A stretch of 64,000 nt of DNA, taken from contig CAJTFL010000004.1 in the NCBI GenBank assembly GCA_910575565.1, positions 1 through 64,000 of the forward strand. The letters run 5' to 3'. Made by a program: the position numbers and the translations under genes. The notes below the pieces were generated by a model that saw nothing but the letters and a program-made list of their open reading frames with translations, did no database searches and was not told the DNA's origin. Below, piece by piece: positions 16,862 through 25,716 of the stretch. The first letter of the stretch is position 1. Each line of letters starts with the position of its first letter. This DNA comes from Lachnospiraceae bacterium. Lineage in GTDB: Bacteria; Bacillota; Clostridia; Lachnospirales; Lachnospiraceae.

Positions 16862-17716
16862 ATGGCAAATATTATTGAAATTACGGATTTTTCAGCCCCT
16901 GAGCTGGATATTTACGCCCGCCTTAATGAAAACCAGCTGTTAAACCGCCACGAACCGGAAAAGGGCATATTTATCGCGGAAAGCCCAAAGGTTATTTGGC
17001 GCGCCCTGGATGCCGGGTACACTCCCCTCTCCCTTCTCCTGGAAAAAAAGCATATTGCCGGGCAGGCCAAAGGAATCATCAAGCGGTGCAAGGATATTCC
17101 CGTCTATACTGCCGATTTCCAGGTTCTGACCCAGCTTACCGGATTTCAGCTGACCCGCGGGGTGCTGTGCGCCATGCTGCGCCCGCCGCTGCCAAGTCCC
17201 ACAGACATCTTAGCCAACGCCAGGCGGATCGCCGTGCTGGAAAACGTAATGAATCCCACTAACATGGGCGCGATCATCCGCTCCGCGGCAGCCTTAGGGA
17301 TGGATGCCGTACTGCTGACCCCGGCCTCCACCAATCCCCTGTACCGCCGCGCTATCCGGGTCAGCATGGGAACCGTTTTCCAGGTTCCATGGACATTTAT
17401 CGGTTCTTCCCCGGAAGATTGGCCAGGCTCCGGAATCCGTCTCTTAAAAGGCATGGGCTTTAAGACTGCCGCAATGGCTCTTGGCGGCCAGACCGTCACC
17501 ATAGAGGATCCCCGCCTTCAGGCAGAGGAAAAGCTGGCCATCATCCTGGGAACCGAAGGGGACGGGCTGTCTAAGCAGACCATCGCCAGGTGCGACTATA
17601 CCGTGCGCATCCCCATGTCCCACGGGGTGGATTCCCTGAATGTGGCGGCCGCAAGCGCCATCGCTTTTTGGCAGCTGCGGCCCTCAGTTCATTGCCTGCC
17701 GGAAACGGAGAATTAA
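16862..17716 (+). CDS. SpoU/TrmH-family RNA 2'-O-methyltransferase
   Basis: 284-aa SPOUT methyltransferase. Seen: an N-terminal substrate-binding part (EKGIFIAESPKVIWRAL), then SpoU motifs NPTNMGAIIRSAAALGMDA, IILGTEGDGLS and IPMSHGVDSLNVAAASAIAF. The target nucleotide (23S rRNA or tRNA) cannot be told from motifs. ATG 16862 has AGGAG upstream and overlaps the end of the channel gene's transcription unit. This is the last gene of the GC-rich block before the AT-rich graveyard. Confidence 0.88.
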   Translation: MANIIEITDFSAPELDIYARLNENQLLNRHEPEKGIFIAESPKVIWRALDAGYTPLSLLLEKKHIAGQAKGIIKRCKDIPVYTADFQVLTQLTGFQLTRGVLCAMLRPPLPSPTDILANARRIAVLENVMNPTNMGAIIRSAAALGMDAVLLTPASTNPLYRRAIRVSMGTVFQVPWTFIGSSPEDWPGSGIRLLKGMGFKTAAMALGGQTVTIEDPRLQAEEKLAIILGTEGDGLSKQTIARCDYTVRIPMSHGVDSLNVAAASAIAFWQLRPSVHCLPETEN

Positions 17717-17897
17717 ATCTACAGGCCAAAAAAAGTCTCCGGGCAGTCCATAATCGGCTGGGATTTTGAAATGAGCGTCACAATTTATGGAAGATTTAGC
17801 TCGAATAAGGGAGGGGTAGTGGGCTACGCTGACCGAAAAAGAGCTAAATATACTGTTTGAAGAATTAAGAAAATCGAAATTGGGAAGATGTTTTATT

Positions 17898-18292
17898 GTG
17901 GAATTAAAGAAGATTCATCAAAATTTCTCTGTGTGCCAGGTAGAGGATTACTCACTCGTAAATATAGAATCCGAATATTGCTTTATCGGAAAGACAGATA
18001 TGGAAAAATCTCTTGTATGTATCACAGACGAAGCCCTTCAAATGTAATTAAACGTGATGATGGCTGGAAAGCATTTTGCATTCAAGGAATTTTAGATTTT
18101 TCTCTAATTGGAATATTGTCTAAGATTGCCGCAATCTTGGCAGATAACGATATCTCCATTTTTGCAGCATCCACTTATAATACAAATTATGTTTTTGTAA
18201 AAAGCCAAAATTACCAGCGAGGATTGGAAATTCTTAAATCAGCCGGATATGAGATTATAACAAAGGAAAAAGAAGATTATTATTCGGCTTAG
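17898..18292 (+). pseudogene. ACT-domain protein, frameshifted
   Basis: The true N-terminus is read from GTG 17898 (VELKKIHQNFSVCQVEDYS, then SEYCFIGKTDMEKSLVC) and stops at TAA 18046-18048. The rest (IKRDDGWKAFCIQGILDFSLIG..., an ACT domain that in relatives binds small ligands) continues in another frame. A single-base loss near 18030-18045 explains it. Together the two parts match a full-length family member of about 130 aa. Either a recent mutation or a sequencing error. Confidence 0.75.
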
Positions 18293-18334
18293 AAATTCTA
18301 TGAAAAATACAAAAGAACAATAAAGGAGATTATT

Positions 18335-18946
18335 ATGAACAAAAAAGAATTCCAATGGATAAGAGAACCCAAAAAATATTTGCTTGGTGATAAGAATATT
18401 GAAATAACGACGGAACCCCACACAGATTTATGGCAGCGCACCTATTATCATTTCCGTAATGATAACGCACCTGTATTACAAATAGAAACTGACGAGGAAT
18501 TTTTCTCATTTATTGTCAAAACAGATTTTAGCAGCAGCAATCACCGTTTTGATCAATGTGGAATTGTGATGTATCTTGATTCGGAAAACTGGCTGAAAGC
18601 CTCGGTTGAATTTGAAAATGAAAAATTCCAGCATCTTGGTTCAGTTGTAACAAATCATGGTTATTCGGATTGGGCTACGACAGAAATTCCCGCAGATATA
18701 AAAAGTATGTGGTATCGATTCAGCCGAAGACAGGATGATTATCGTATCGAATGCTCACAAGATGGGCAGAAGTTTTCACAGATGCGCATTTGTCATATGT
18801 GGGAGGGGGCAGGGAAAATTCGCTTTGGAGTCTATGCCTGCAGCCCGGAAGATTCCAGCTTTACGGCGGTTTTTACGGATATGCAGTTGATAGAATGTGT
18901 GTGGAAAGCACATGACGGACAACAGCCCGATGATTCCAATGATTAA
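18335..18946 (+). CDS. DUF1349 domain protein
   Basis: 203-aa soluble protein of the DUF1349 family (concanavalin-like beta-sandwich, sometimes called YJU3-like). The family pattern is visible: DQCGIVMYLDSENWLKASVEFE, SVVTNHGYSDW and IRFGVYACSP. No enzyme activity is established for these; related folds bind carbohydrates. AAAGGAG lies upstream of ATG 18335. It appears intact although both neighbours are broken. Confidence 0.8.
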   Translation: MNKKEFQWIREPKKYLLGDKNIEITTEPHTDLWQRTYYHFRNDNAPVLQIETDEEFFSFIVKTDFSSSNHRFDQCGIVMYLDSENWLKASVEFENEKFQHLGSVVTNHGYSDWATTEIPADIKSMWYRFSRRQDDYRIECSQDGQKFSQMRICHMWEGAGKIRFGVYACSPEDSSFTAVFTDMQLIECVWKAHDGQQPDDSND

Positions 18947-19088
18947 TGCCGGAGATAAGATTCAGCTTTTTCCTTGGCAGATTTTTACCAACTATAATCA
19001 GCCGGAAACCCAGCATCTATAAGGGCTTGTGGGCTCTGCCCACACCCGGCTCCTGGAATAAGATGGAAGGGATTTATATTTGTACCAT

Positions 19089-19143
19089 AAAAACGCTGAA
19101 ACCCATTGATTTTACTAGAAAAACCAGGATTTTCAGCGTTTTT
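19089..19143 (-). terminator. Terminator of the broken tRNA-Leu copy
   Basis: AAAAACGCTGAAA (19089-19101) pairs perfectly with 19131-19143, with T runs on both sides. It lies 13 bases downstream of the tRNA 3' end on the minus strand, the usual place for a tRNA terminator. Confidence 0.65.
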
Positions 19144-19156
19144 AAACCCATGCACC

Positions 19157-19205
19157 GAGTACGGATAACTGGACTCGAACCTGCACGGAAAGCCCACCAG
19201 AACCT
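19157..19205 (-). pseudogene. 3' half of a tRNA-Leu
   Basis: Plus-strand bases GACTCGAACCTGCACGG and CCCACCAGAACCT occur here and in the intact tRNA-Leu at 25584-25666. The match covers the anticodon-loop side, variable arm, T arm and acceptor end. The variable arm differs by one base in length (AAAG against TCT), so it comes from another leucine isoacceptor. The 5' half is replaced by Rpn coding sequence, so no functional tRNA is made. The anticodon loop is a preferred recombination site of tRNA-targeting integrases. Confidence 0.7.
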
Positions 19206-19440
19206 CCTTGATATATTGTTTCATTTCATCACTGATTATCTTATCGGTAAAGGCCAGTATCCCTGCCAGCGCAAACGTTTCCTGCTCCTTATCTGATATC
19301 TGCTTTGCCAGGTCTACACAATCTTTAATGGCTTTCTGCTTCTTTTCTTCCCCTTTATAGGTCAAGGGAAGGATCACCAGATGCATCAGCATTTCGTCCG
19401 TTATATTACCTTCCTCAATACGTTTCCTAGCATCCTCCAT

Positions 19441-19808
19441 CTATTCCTCCGACGGAACTCCTGCCAGGTAAGAAGCTTCCATCTTCCAGCTCGAACAAAT
19501 TGTCCATCCTAAGCTCCCTGGCCTGAACGATAGGGATATTCATGGGTCTTACATCCACTACCTTTAAATTACTTTTAAATGGAACAGCGATAAGGATTTC
19601 CCTTTCATCCGGTTCCCCTTCTTCATTTGCTGTAGGGCAGTCAATTTCCTGCCCTTATTTATGTCCTTTCCCCTTCTGCCTTCCTAACCCCATTATACAA
19701 AAAATTTATGCCCTTCAAGGGCAATTCAAAAATCCGCCTGTCCCTATATATGGCAGGTGGATTTCCCTCCATGGAGGCTCATATCTGTGGCCTATCTGCG
19801 GCTGCCCA
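19441..19808. other. Decayed coding sequence between Rpn and DUF5688 remnants
   Basis: Minus-strand fragments of the Rpn-like remnant persist to about 19640. The rest to 19808 shows no gene I can name. A short plus-strand frame at 19542-19817 has no codon structure or family match. Confidence 0.4.
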
Positions 19809-20236
19809 TCACCATAATATGCTGCCGGTTTCATCCCCCATTTCCCGAGCCACCATAATGCAGTCTTTTACCTGATGATAATAATATACCGTATCCGACA
19901 AAACATCCTCCGGTGCTACTTCCTTCCGATTGTTCTCCCTGACGATTGCTTCTGCTGCCTCCCAGTCAAAAACCCCTCTGCTTTCGCCAAGATGGTTTCA
20001 TGGATGCTGGAAGGGAAGATGATGAAGTCACCACCCAGCTGTCCTGCTATTTCTTTTAAGATACCAGGGTACAAGATAGCCGCTGCTCCCCTTATATTAA
20101 TCGTGTTCGTCAGCACATACATAAGGCCAGCCGGGTCTTCCCTTCCTGCCCCAGAAGCTTCTTTCCCTGGACTAATGCTCATGTACGGTAAAGAAGCAAG
20201 CAACCGAAAACAAGGGATAGACCGCCAGCACCACAC
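19809..20236 (-). pseudogene. DUF5688 protein, C-terminal remnant with frameshift
   Basis: Two frames complement each other: GLMYVLTNTINIRGAAAILYP...GGDFIIFPSSIHE (about 19975-20130) and, downstream in another frame, EVAPEDVLSDTVYYYHQVKDC ending in a stop at 19809-19811. Both match the C-terminal half of DUF5688, a Lachnospiraceae family of unknown function often near mobile genes. The N-terminal half is absent. Confidence 0.65.
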
Positions 20237-20347
20237 TATTCCGAACCAAAGACCAAAAGATAAGCATTATGGTAAAATCTAAACTTTTGGATTTTACCAC
20301 AATGCCGACTGCTACGGAATCCCTCTCATTCCTTTTATCTTGATTAC

Positions 20348-20911
20348 TTACAAAATAGGTTCAATAACCGCACGGAAATATTGGTCTAATTCAGTTGGTG
20401 ACTGTTTTATATGACCTTTTATCCACCACAGAATCATTTCAACAAAACCGCTGGAAATATGATTGATTAAAAAATCGTTGGGTAGCAATATGTTCTTTTC
20501 CCGGCGTTGATTAACAAATTGTGTCTGCACTAATTCATTTAAGCTGTCCTTAAAATAGCGCAAAAAGATTTCGCTGCTTTCACAGGAAAGCAAACCAAGA
20601 ACATTATTGTTATTTTCCTCTAAATGCTGTAAAAGATGACAGAATACAGAGTTTGGCACACTGTTATCAGAGTATAAACCATGTGTATGACTGCAATCAA
20701 TAGCACTGTCGATAATATGACCGAATAATTCCTTGCAAAGTTCTTTTAACAAATCATCTTTGGTTTCAAAATGGGCGTAAAAGGTGCTGCGCCCTATATT
20801 TGCTTCGTCAATAATTTCCTGAACTGTAATGTTGTTATAATTTTTATGTCCTAACAAAGTGCCAAAAGCCTTAAAAATAGCTGTTCTTGTTTTTTGCTGT
20901 CGTCTATCCAT
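20348..20911 (-). CDS. TetR/AcrR-family transcriptional regulator
   Basis: 187-aa regulator with an N-terminal TetR helix-turn-helix (TVQEIIDEANIGRSTFYAHFETKDDLLKELC) and a C-terminal all-helical ligand domain. ATG 20911 is preferred because GGGGGAC is upstream and the family N-terminus begins there (MDRRQQKTRTAI). It is divergent from the broken P-type ATPase, which suggests it once repressed that metal exporter, but such TetR genes also sit next to many other transporters. Confidence 0.87.
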   Translation of the reverse strand: MDRRQQKTRTAIFKAFGTLLGHKNYNNITVQEIIDEANIGRSTFYAHFETKDDLLKELCKELFGHIIDSAIDCSHTHGLYSDNSVPNSVFCHLLQHLEENNNNVLGLLSCESSEIFLRYFKDSLNELVQTQFVNQRREKNILLPNDFLINHISSGFVEMILWWIKGHIKQSPTELDQYFRAVIEPIL

Positions 20912-21054
20912 AATGTCCCCCGTACAAATTTTTAAAAATGTTCCGTATCTTACATTGTGATTGATTTGATTATTGTTTTCACAATAGAAATTGATACAAT
21001 AGATAACGAACAAAGCGTTTTGTAACATACAAAGTATACGGCGGTTTTAGAGAG

Positions 21055-22118
21055 ATGTCAAGAAAGAATGGAGGTCTGCTTTATGTTAAAAAAATTATTT
21101 TGCGTATTTTGCCCGGTGAAACAATTCCCGTAGACGGAATAATCGTAACTGGCGAAACATCTGTTGACCAATCTATCATGACAGGAGAATCACTGCCAGT
21201 AGACAAAGGGATTGGCGAAACAGTATTTTGTGGAACAATCAACCGTTTTGGTGCGATAGATATTACAGCCACAAAAGTCGGGGAGGACAGTTCTTTGTAA
21301 AAGTTAATCCGAATGGTGCAGAAAGCAGAAAAGAAACAAGCTCCTATGCAGCGGATTGCAGATAAATGTGCCAGCCTTCTTGTTCCTATTGCGCTAATCA
21401 TTGCTGTAATTACTGGATTTGCCACGAAAGATATTGTCCGGGCGGTTACTGTCCTTGTGGTGTTCTGTCCGTGTGCATTGGTTTTGGCTACACCAACTGC
21501 TATTATGGCAGCCATTGGGCAGGCGACCAAACATGGCGTCATTGTAAAGTCGGGTGAAGCCCTTGAAAAAATGGGGCATATAGACACGATTGCTTTCGAT
21601 AAGACAGGAACTTTGACTTATGGGCGTTTGGAAGCCAGCGACATTATATCCTTTCATAAAGCAGGGAATGATACTGAACTGCTTTCCCTTGTGGCTTCCG
21701 CTGAAGCAAAAAGTGAACACCCTTTAGGAAAAGCGGTTGTTGTTTGTGCGAAAGAAAAAAATGTGTAGGTATTATTGCACTGTCCGATATACTGCGTACT
21801 GAATCAAAGGATATGGTTTCCCGACTAACTGCTATGAATACCCGTACTGTATTGCTTACTGGCGATAACAAAAAAACTGCCGATTATTTTGCGGGACAAA
21901 TAGGAATTGCAGAGGTTCATGCGGAACTACTGCCGGAGGAAAAGGTTCAGAGCATAGAAAAGCTGCAAACAGACAAGAGATTGGTTTGTATGATTGGTGA
22001 CGGTGTCAATGACGCACCCGCACTCAAAACTGCGGACGTTGGTGTGGCTATGGGGAGCATGGGAAGTGATATAGCCGTAGAAGCTGCGGATATTGCACTG
22101 ATATTTTTTATGCCCTAA
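21055..22118 (+). pseudogene. Heavy-metal P1B-type ATPase, multiply broken
   Basis: Pieces in order: the actuator domain (PGETIPVDG, MTGESLPVDKG); an in-frame TAA at 21298-21300 where relatives read DSSLQKLI; the TM segment with the metal-binding CPC motif (VFCPCALVLATP); the phosphorylation site DKTGTLT; then, after a gap of perhaps 80-100 aa and a frame change near 21768, the P-domain hinge GDGVNDAPALK. The N-terminal metal-binding and first TM segments and the last TM pair are also missing. CPC plus DKTGTLT indicates a Cu+/Ag+ or Zn/Cd exporter of the CopA/ZntA type. It cannot function. Confidence 0.85.
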
Positions 22119-22179
22119 AACTGGTCAAAGCGCCATTGCCAGGCGTTCTTGATAAATAAATCCAAAGAAGGATGATACC

Positions 22180-22360
22180 ATGGCAAAAGCAAAGAAACTG
22201 CCGTCAGGGAGCTGGCGGGCACAGGTGTACGATTACACCGATTCCGAAGGGAAGCGGCACTACCGGTCATTTACGTGTATCGCTCCCTCTACTAAAGGGC
22301 GCAAAAAGCAGAATTAGAAGCTGCACGCTACGCCCTGAGCAAGAAAAATCTCCCCCAATG
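22180..22360 (+). pseudogene. Tn916-type integrase, N-terminal fragment
   Basis: MAKAKKLPSGSWRAQVYDYT followed by DSEGKRHYRSFT is the arm-site-binding N-terminal domain of tyrosine integrases of Tn916/Tn1545-like conjugative elements. The frame stops at 22315-22317, while another frame continues AQKAELEAARYALSKKN. The core-binding and catalytic domains are missing; an IS3 remnant starts within a few bases. Evidence of a decayed integrative element here. Confidence 0.7.
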
Positions 22361-22364
22361 TGAA

Positions 22365-22583
22365 TTAACATTCCACCCTCTTGACGCTGCAAGGCGTGCC
22401 ATTATCATTCAGCACACGGCATATTTTAACAGCCCCATGCCTTTGTTTTGAGTCATCATATGCCTGTTTCACTTTCCTGCTGAATTCTGCATATGACTTC
22501 CGCTTATCCGAGGGTACACAAACCAGGGCTTTGTAATAGGTACTCCTTGGGAATTTCAGAGCGCTGCAAAGCTGGGATACCAA
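22365..22583 (-). pseudogene. IS3-family OrfB, N-terminal fragment
   Basis: 72 aa (VSQLCSALKFPRSTYYKAL ... RHGAVKICRVLNDNGTPCSVKRV). This is the helical N-terminal region (HTH_21) before the DDE integrase core in IS3 OrfB. The catalytic domain is missing. Confidence 0.75.
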
Positions 22584-22902
22584 GTAGCTGGTTAAGTTGT
22601 TCTGGATAAAGGAAACAATCTCGGCTATTGTTCTTTTGCGAATATGGCGGCCGTGTTTTTAATATTTCATTCTCGATCTTAAGGCGCTGGATTTCTTTTT
22701 GGAGAGCCTTATACTCCTTAAGGGTGACCGTCTCCCCATCTGATGCTTTGATGGGGGAGAGCTGTTTTGCCCAGTTGCTGAGTGTACTCCGATTTACGCC
22801 ATATTCACGCTCCGGTTGTGGATACGAGGCTCCTCCGGCATTATACAGTTCCACGAGCTGCTGCTTGGATTCCGGAGTGTAGGATTTCTGGTTTTTCGCC
22901 AT
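22504..22902 (-). CDS. IS3-family transposase OrfA
   Basis: 132-aa protein: an N-terminal helix-turn-helix (YTPESKQQLVELYNAGGASY, then EYGVNRSTLSNWAKQL) and a leucine-zipper-like coil (KEYKALQKEIQRLKIENEIL), as in IS3/IS150 OrfA proteins, which bind the IS ends. The tail after residue 90 reads into the overlap with orfB, where programmed -1 frameshifting normally makes OrfAB. ATG 22902 has GGAGATG upstream. Confidence 0.75.
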   Translation of the reverse strand: MAKNQKSYTPESKQQLVELYNAGGASYPQPEREYGVNRSTLSNWAKQLSPIKASDGETVTLKEYKALQKEIQRLKIENEILKTRPPYSQKNNSRDCFLYPEQLNQLLGIPALQRSEIPKEYLLQSPGLCTLG

Positions 22903-22933
22903 GCCTTTCATCTCCTTTGCTTTTCACTTGATC

Positions 22934-23239
22934 CTATAAGTTATTCAACTTTTCCTGTCCACACTTATATACTAACACCACCTGGTCACGCAGTTCGCTG
23001 ATGACGTTAAAATAGTTGGCTATAGATACTTCATCGGCATTTTCCGGGTGGGGAGGGATGGCTTTCCGGATCTGTTCTCTCCAGAAAGCAACGCCTTGAA
23101 GGATACCGGAAGTAACCAATTCTTCTCCATTGGTTTCTGGCCAGATATTATCACGGCAAATCAAAAGAAAATTTCCCGGATGATTAAGTTGGAGGAGATT
23201 TATAAGGTCAGGGCATGATTGCCGCAGATAGGCAATCAT
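22934..23239 (-). CDS. Hypothetical protein, possibly truncated by the IS3 insertion
   Basis: 101-aa frame of no family I know; amphipathic helices (GILQGVAFWREQIRKAIPPH, then YFNVISELRDQVV). The last dozen residues probably come from IS flank sequence. The proposed start lies inside a perfect 12-bp hairpin (23212-23242), which makes translation doubtful. A plus-strand frame covers the same stretch, so the coding strand is not certain. Confidence 0.3.
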   Translation of the reverse strand: MIAYLRQSCPDLINLLQLNHPGNFLLICRDNIWPETNGEELVTSGILQGVAFWREQIRKAIPPHPENADEVSIANYFNVISELRDQVVLVYKCGQEKLNNL

Positions 23240-23330
23240 GCCTTGATTACTTTTCAGCGAAAACGTGCAGGATTGTCAACGGCGGCGCGATAGCGCCGTT
23301 CATCTTGCCGTTGACAATCCTGTGCGTTTT
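23212..23330. repeat. Two consecutive hairpins, the second a 24-bp-arm nested palindrome
   Basis: GGCATGATTGCC (23212-23223) pairs perfectly with 23231-23242. Then 23260-23283 (AAAACG...GTCAACGGC) pairs with 23307-23330 at 22 of 24 positions, enclosing a second stem GGCGC-GATA-GCGCC (23284-23297). T-rich sequence follows. It could be a terminator, a palindromic MITE, or an end structure recognised by the adjacent Rpn-type gene. Confidence 0.7.
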
Positions 23331-23437
23331 TGCTATTTTACGGGAAACAACCCAGAAATACAGAAAAATATGGATTATTTATAGAAACTATGATAAAATA
23401 AAGGCAAAAGAACAGACAGGAGAGACTTGTACAGCAG

Positions 23438-24400
23438 ATGGAAGCGGAAACGATACTTGCAAAAAATATCGATGCGGCTGGCGAGAAAGCGGCTTATGAT
23501 GCTGCCTGCAAACGGCTTTTAGCCAATAAAATTATCCTGGCATGGCTGATGAAAAGCTGCCTGGAAGAATATCAGGATTTTGACGTAGAGGAGATTGCAG
23601 ATAAATATATTGAAGGGGAACCACAGATTACCAAAATTGCGGTAAATCCAGATGAGACAGCAGATTGCAGCGGTGAACAGATAAAGGGAGATAAAACAGA
23701 GGATAGTACGATTAATGAAGGTACGATTACCTATGATATCCGTTTTTGTGCGATAGTTCCCAGAATAGAAGAAAGTATAAAATTAATTATCAATGTAGAG
23801 TCCCAAAATGATTTTTATCCTGGCTATCCATTAATTAAACGGGGGATTTATTATGGAAGCCGAATGATTTCCTCACAATACGGGGTAGAATTTACGGATT
23901 CCCATTATGAGAAAATCCGCAAAATTTATTCGATTTGGATCTGTGCTAACCCGCCCAAGTACCGTGAAAATACGGTGTCCAGATATTTCATCGAGGAAAA
24001 AAACGTCATTGGGAAGGTTAAAGAAAAGAAGGAAAATTATGACTTAATTACCGTTGTTATGATCTGCCTGGGCTCTTCAGAAAATGATAATTATACAGGG
24101 ATATTGAAATTGTTGGATGTACTGCTTTCTTCGGAAAAAGAACCGGAAGAAAAGAAGAAAATACTCCAGAATGATTTTGGAATTAAAATGACAAAGACAT
24201 TAGAGAGTGAGGTGCGTGAAGTGTGCAATTTAAGTAAAGGTGTGGAAGAAAAAGGAATTGCGATTGGTATCGAACAGGGCATATTAAAGTCGATAGAAAA
24301 TTTAATGGAAACCTTAAAATTATCTGCTGAGCAGGCTATGGATGCATTAAAAGTACCAGAAGCAGATAAGCCTAAATATGCCAGTAAATTAAATCAATAA
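23438..24400 (+). CDS. Rpn-family recombination-promoting nuclease / PD-(D/E)XK transposase-like protein
   Basis: 320-aa protein of the large Lachnospiraceae 'PD-(D/E)XK nuclease family transposase' group. Seen: the N-terminal AKNIDAAGEKAAYDAACKRL, a nuclease core with D/E-rich strands (ITYDIRFCAIVP, then IKLIINVESQND, where the E-x-Q follows the strand), and the C-terminal KGVEEKGIAIGIEQGIL helix ending in EADKPKYASKLNQ. In E. coli, Rpn proteins are nucleases that promote RecA-independent recombination; true transposition by this group is unproven. Appears full length; a strong terminator follows. Confidence 0.8.
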   Translation: MEAETILAKNIDAAGEKAAYDAACKRLLANKIILAWLMKSCLEEYQDFDVEEIADKYIEGEPQITKIAVNPDETADCSGEQIKGDKTEDSTINEGTITYDIRFCAIVPRIEESIKLIINVESQNDFYPGYPLIKRGIYYGSRMISSQYGVEFTDSHYEKIRKIYSIWICANPPKYRENTVSRYFIEEKNVIGKVKEKKENYDLITVVMICLGSSENDNYTGILKLLDVLLSSEKEPEEKKKILQNDFGIKMTKTLESEVREVCNLSKGVEEKGIAIGIEQGILKSIENLMETLKLSAEQAMDALKVPEADKPKYASKLNQ

Positions 24401-24407
24401 TGAATGG

Positions 24408-24446
24408 AACAGTTCCCCGATTGTTGTAGATAATCGGGGAACTGTT
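24408..24446 (+). terminator. Terminator after the Rpn gene
   Basis: AACAGTTCCCCGATT (24408-24422) pairs perfectly with 24432-24446 (15 bp), 9-base loop, then TATAAAAAAG. The structure is usable from both strands. Confidence 0.8.
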
Positions 24447-24482
24447 ATAAAAAAGATGTATTAATTATGGGCATAGAAAATA

Positions 24483-25326
24483 TTACTTTATGATATTTGT
24501 TTTTTTGAAAAAGCTTTTAATTGCTATTTTCGTGGTGTGAAATTTTTCTGCTGTTTTATTTATACCATTTTCATCATAGAAGGATTTGATTTCTTCAGCA
24601 GTTACTTCATCTATGATTAAAAATCCATTTTGTCCATCTGAAAAACATCCGATGTTTTTCAAACGGGTGCGCATAGTTTGAATGGATAATTCATAGTCCT
24701 GCGATAATTCTTTAAGAGAAAATATATGGCATTTTTCACGAAGTTCATGCTGAATATGCTTTGGAAATACAGATGATTTTTTTGTACATAGTCCCTGCTT
24801 TTTTATCCAGTAATAAAGTACATGATAGGGAAGATGGTATTCTTTTGCCAGATCCGCTATGTTCATTGTATTTAGCTGTGTTAAAATTTTTTTGCCTAAT
24901 TCATTGGAAATGGACGTGTGCGAATTTCCATTTTTTGTCTGATAATGATTTTTTTTGCCCAGTAATAAAGGGAAGAAGCAGAATGATTTAGTTTATCTGA
25001 TAATTCTTTGATTGTAAATTCTCCTTCAAATTTTTTAACAGGATTTCTTTTTCCTGTGTTATTGATGATTTTCTTTTTTTAACAGGATGGTATAGATCCT
25101 TTTTTCTAATGCAGATTTTATTATCTGTATGATTGTCAAAATTTGGAGAATTATTTGTGCTTGAACTATGTTGTGGGATAGTTATGTTTTGAGGTTCAGA
25201 TTCTTGAGGTTCTAAGGCTTTTTCTTTGGTGTTCGTGAAGAAAGTAAAGGGGTTATGAGATTCATAGTTTTCGTCGAAAACTGAATACAGAGAAAGGCGA
25301 TATATGGCAAAAAAGCAACCGGACAC
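24483..25326 (-). pseudogene. Multi-helix-turn-helix repeat protein, frameshifted at two A-tracts
   Basis: Three frames join into one coherent protein if one A is restored in an A6 tract (about 25035-25042) and one in an A8 tract (T8 on the plus strand at 24949-24956). The joined product has repeated modules of about 50 aa: KELSDKLNHSASSLYYWAKK, then DLAKEYHLPYHVLYYWIKK, then KELSQDYELSIQTMRTRLKN, each a helix-turn-helix. Unknown family. The N-terminus may be truncated because it overlaps the small plus-strand gene at 25304. Loss of one A in each tract could be decay, phase-variable slippage or homopolymer miscalling. Confidence 0.6.
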
Positions 25327-25456
25327 AAATATCCCCCAGTATGAAATAGGAAACCTTGCCCAGTGCTTACTTCCCGAAATTCAAAAATTCTTTGAAAGCA
25401 CAGAAGGTAAAAAAGAATTTGAAGAATGGAAAGCACAGAGGGCAAAGGAAACGTAA
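25304..25456 (+). CDS. Small conserved protein of mobile elements
   Basis: 50 aa: MAKKQPDTNIPQYEIGNLAQ, then CLLPEIQKFFESTEG and KKEFEEWKAQRAKE. This short acidic-then-basic type is familiar from Firmicute conjugative transposons, where it sits just before a serine recombinase gene. GAAAGGCG precedes ATG 25304. Here no recombinase follows; a terminator and then the tRNA-Leu do. Probably a leftover of an element inserted next to the tRNA. Confidence 0.6.
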   Translation: MAKKQPDTNIPQYEIGNLAQCLLPEIQKFFESTEGKKEFEEWKAQRAKET

Positions 25457-25475
25457 AAGGAAAGGAGCATATGAC

Positions 25476-25511
25476 AAAATCGGCGGTATCACTCACGATA
25501 CCGCCGATTTT
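25476..25511 (+). terminator. Terminator after the small mobile-element gene
   Basis: AAAATCGGCGGTATC (25476-25490) pairs perfectly with 25497-25511, 15 bp with a 6-base loop. A ribosome site and ATG (25471) run into the stem, which would encode only 15 aa. Confidence 0.75.
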
Positions 25512-25537
25512 GCTTTAGCACTCAAGATATACTAAAA

Positions 25538-25577
25538 ATCCGAAGCCGTCCCCGATTGGAACCGGGTTCGGATTATC
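25538..25577 (-). terminator. Terminator of tRNA-Leu
   Basis: On the minus strand AATCCGAA, inner CCCG/CGGG pairing, then TTCGGATT followed by TTTAG, just downstream of the tRNA 3' end. Confidence 0.65.
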
Positions 25578-25583
25578 ATTATC

Positions 25584-25666
<83 letters not shown>

Positions 25667-25716
25667 AAATGCATGGAAGAGGCAGTTTATGTCCATGCCT
25701 CTTTCACGCACTACCT

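Larger units (their letters stand above)
18985..19440 (-). pseudogene. Rpn (PD-(D/E)XK) transposase-like gene, chimeric remnant
   Basis: The N-terminal part (about residues 1-82, ending KQYIKEVL) is the C-terminal helical half of a Lachnospiraceae Rpn-type nuclease: ITDEMLMHLVILPLTYKGEE and QETFALAGILAFTDK. After that the frame runs straight into a piece of tRNA-Leu sequence read as protein (VGFPCRFESSYPY), so the join is a recombination scar. The nuclease catalytic half is missing; degraded coding traces continue upstream to about 19640 (REILIAVPFKSNLKVVDVRP; LRMDNLFELEDGSFL). Confidence 0.7.
22365..22911 (-). mobile_element. IS3-family insertion sequence, truncated
   Basis: Contains an orfA and the first part of an orfB in the overlapping -1 arrangement of IS3 elements. 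The orfB catalytic DDE core is absent, so the copy ends within the element and is dead unless supplied in trans. Confidence 0.75.

Noticed and set aside
18985..20236. An intact toxin-antitoxin pair in the minus-strand frames
   Set aside because: Both frames are chimeric or frameshifted remnants (Rpn, DUF5688).
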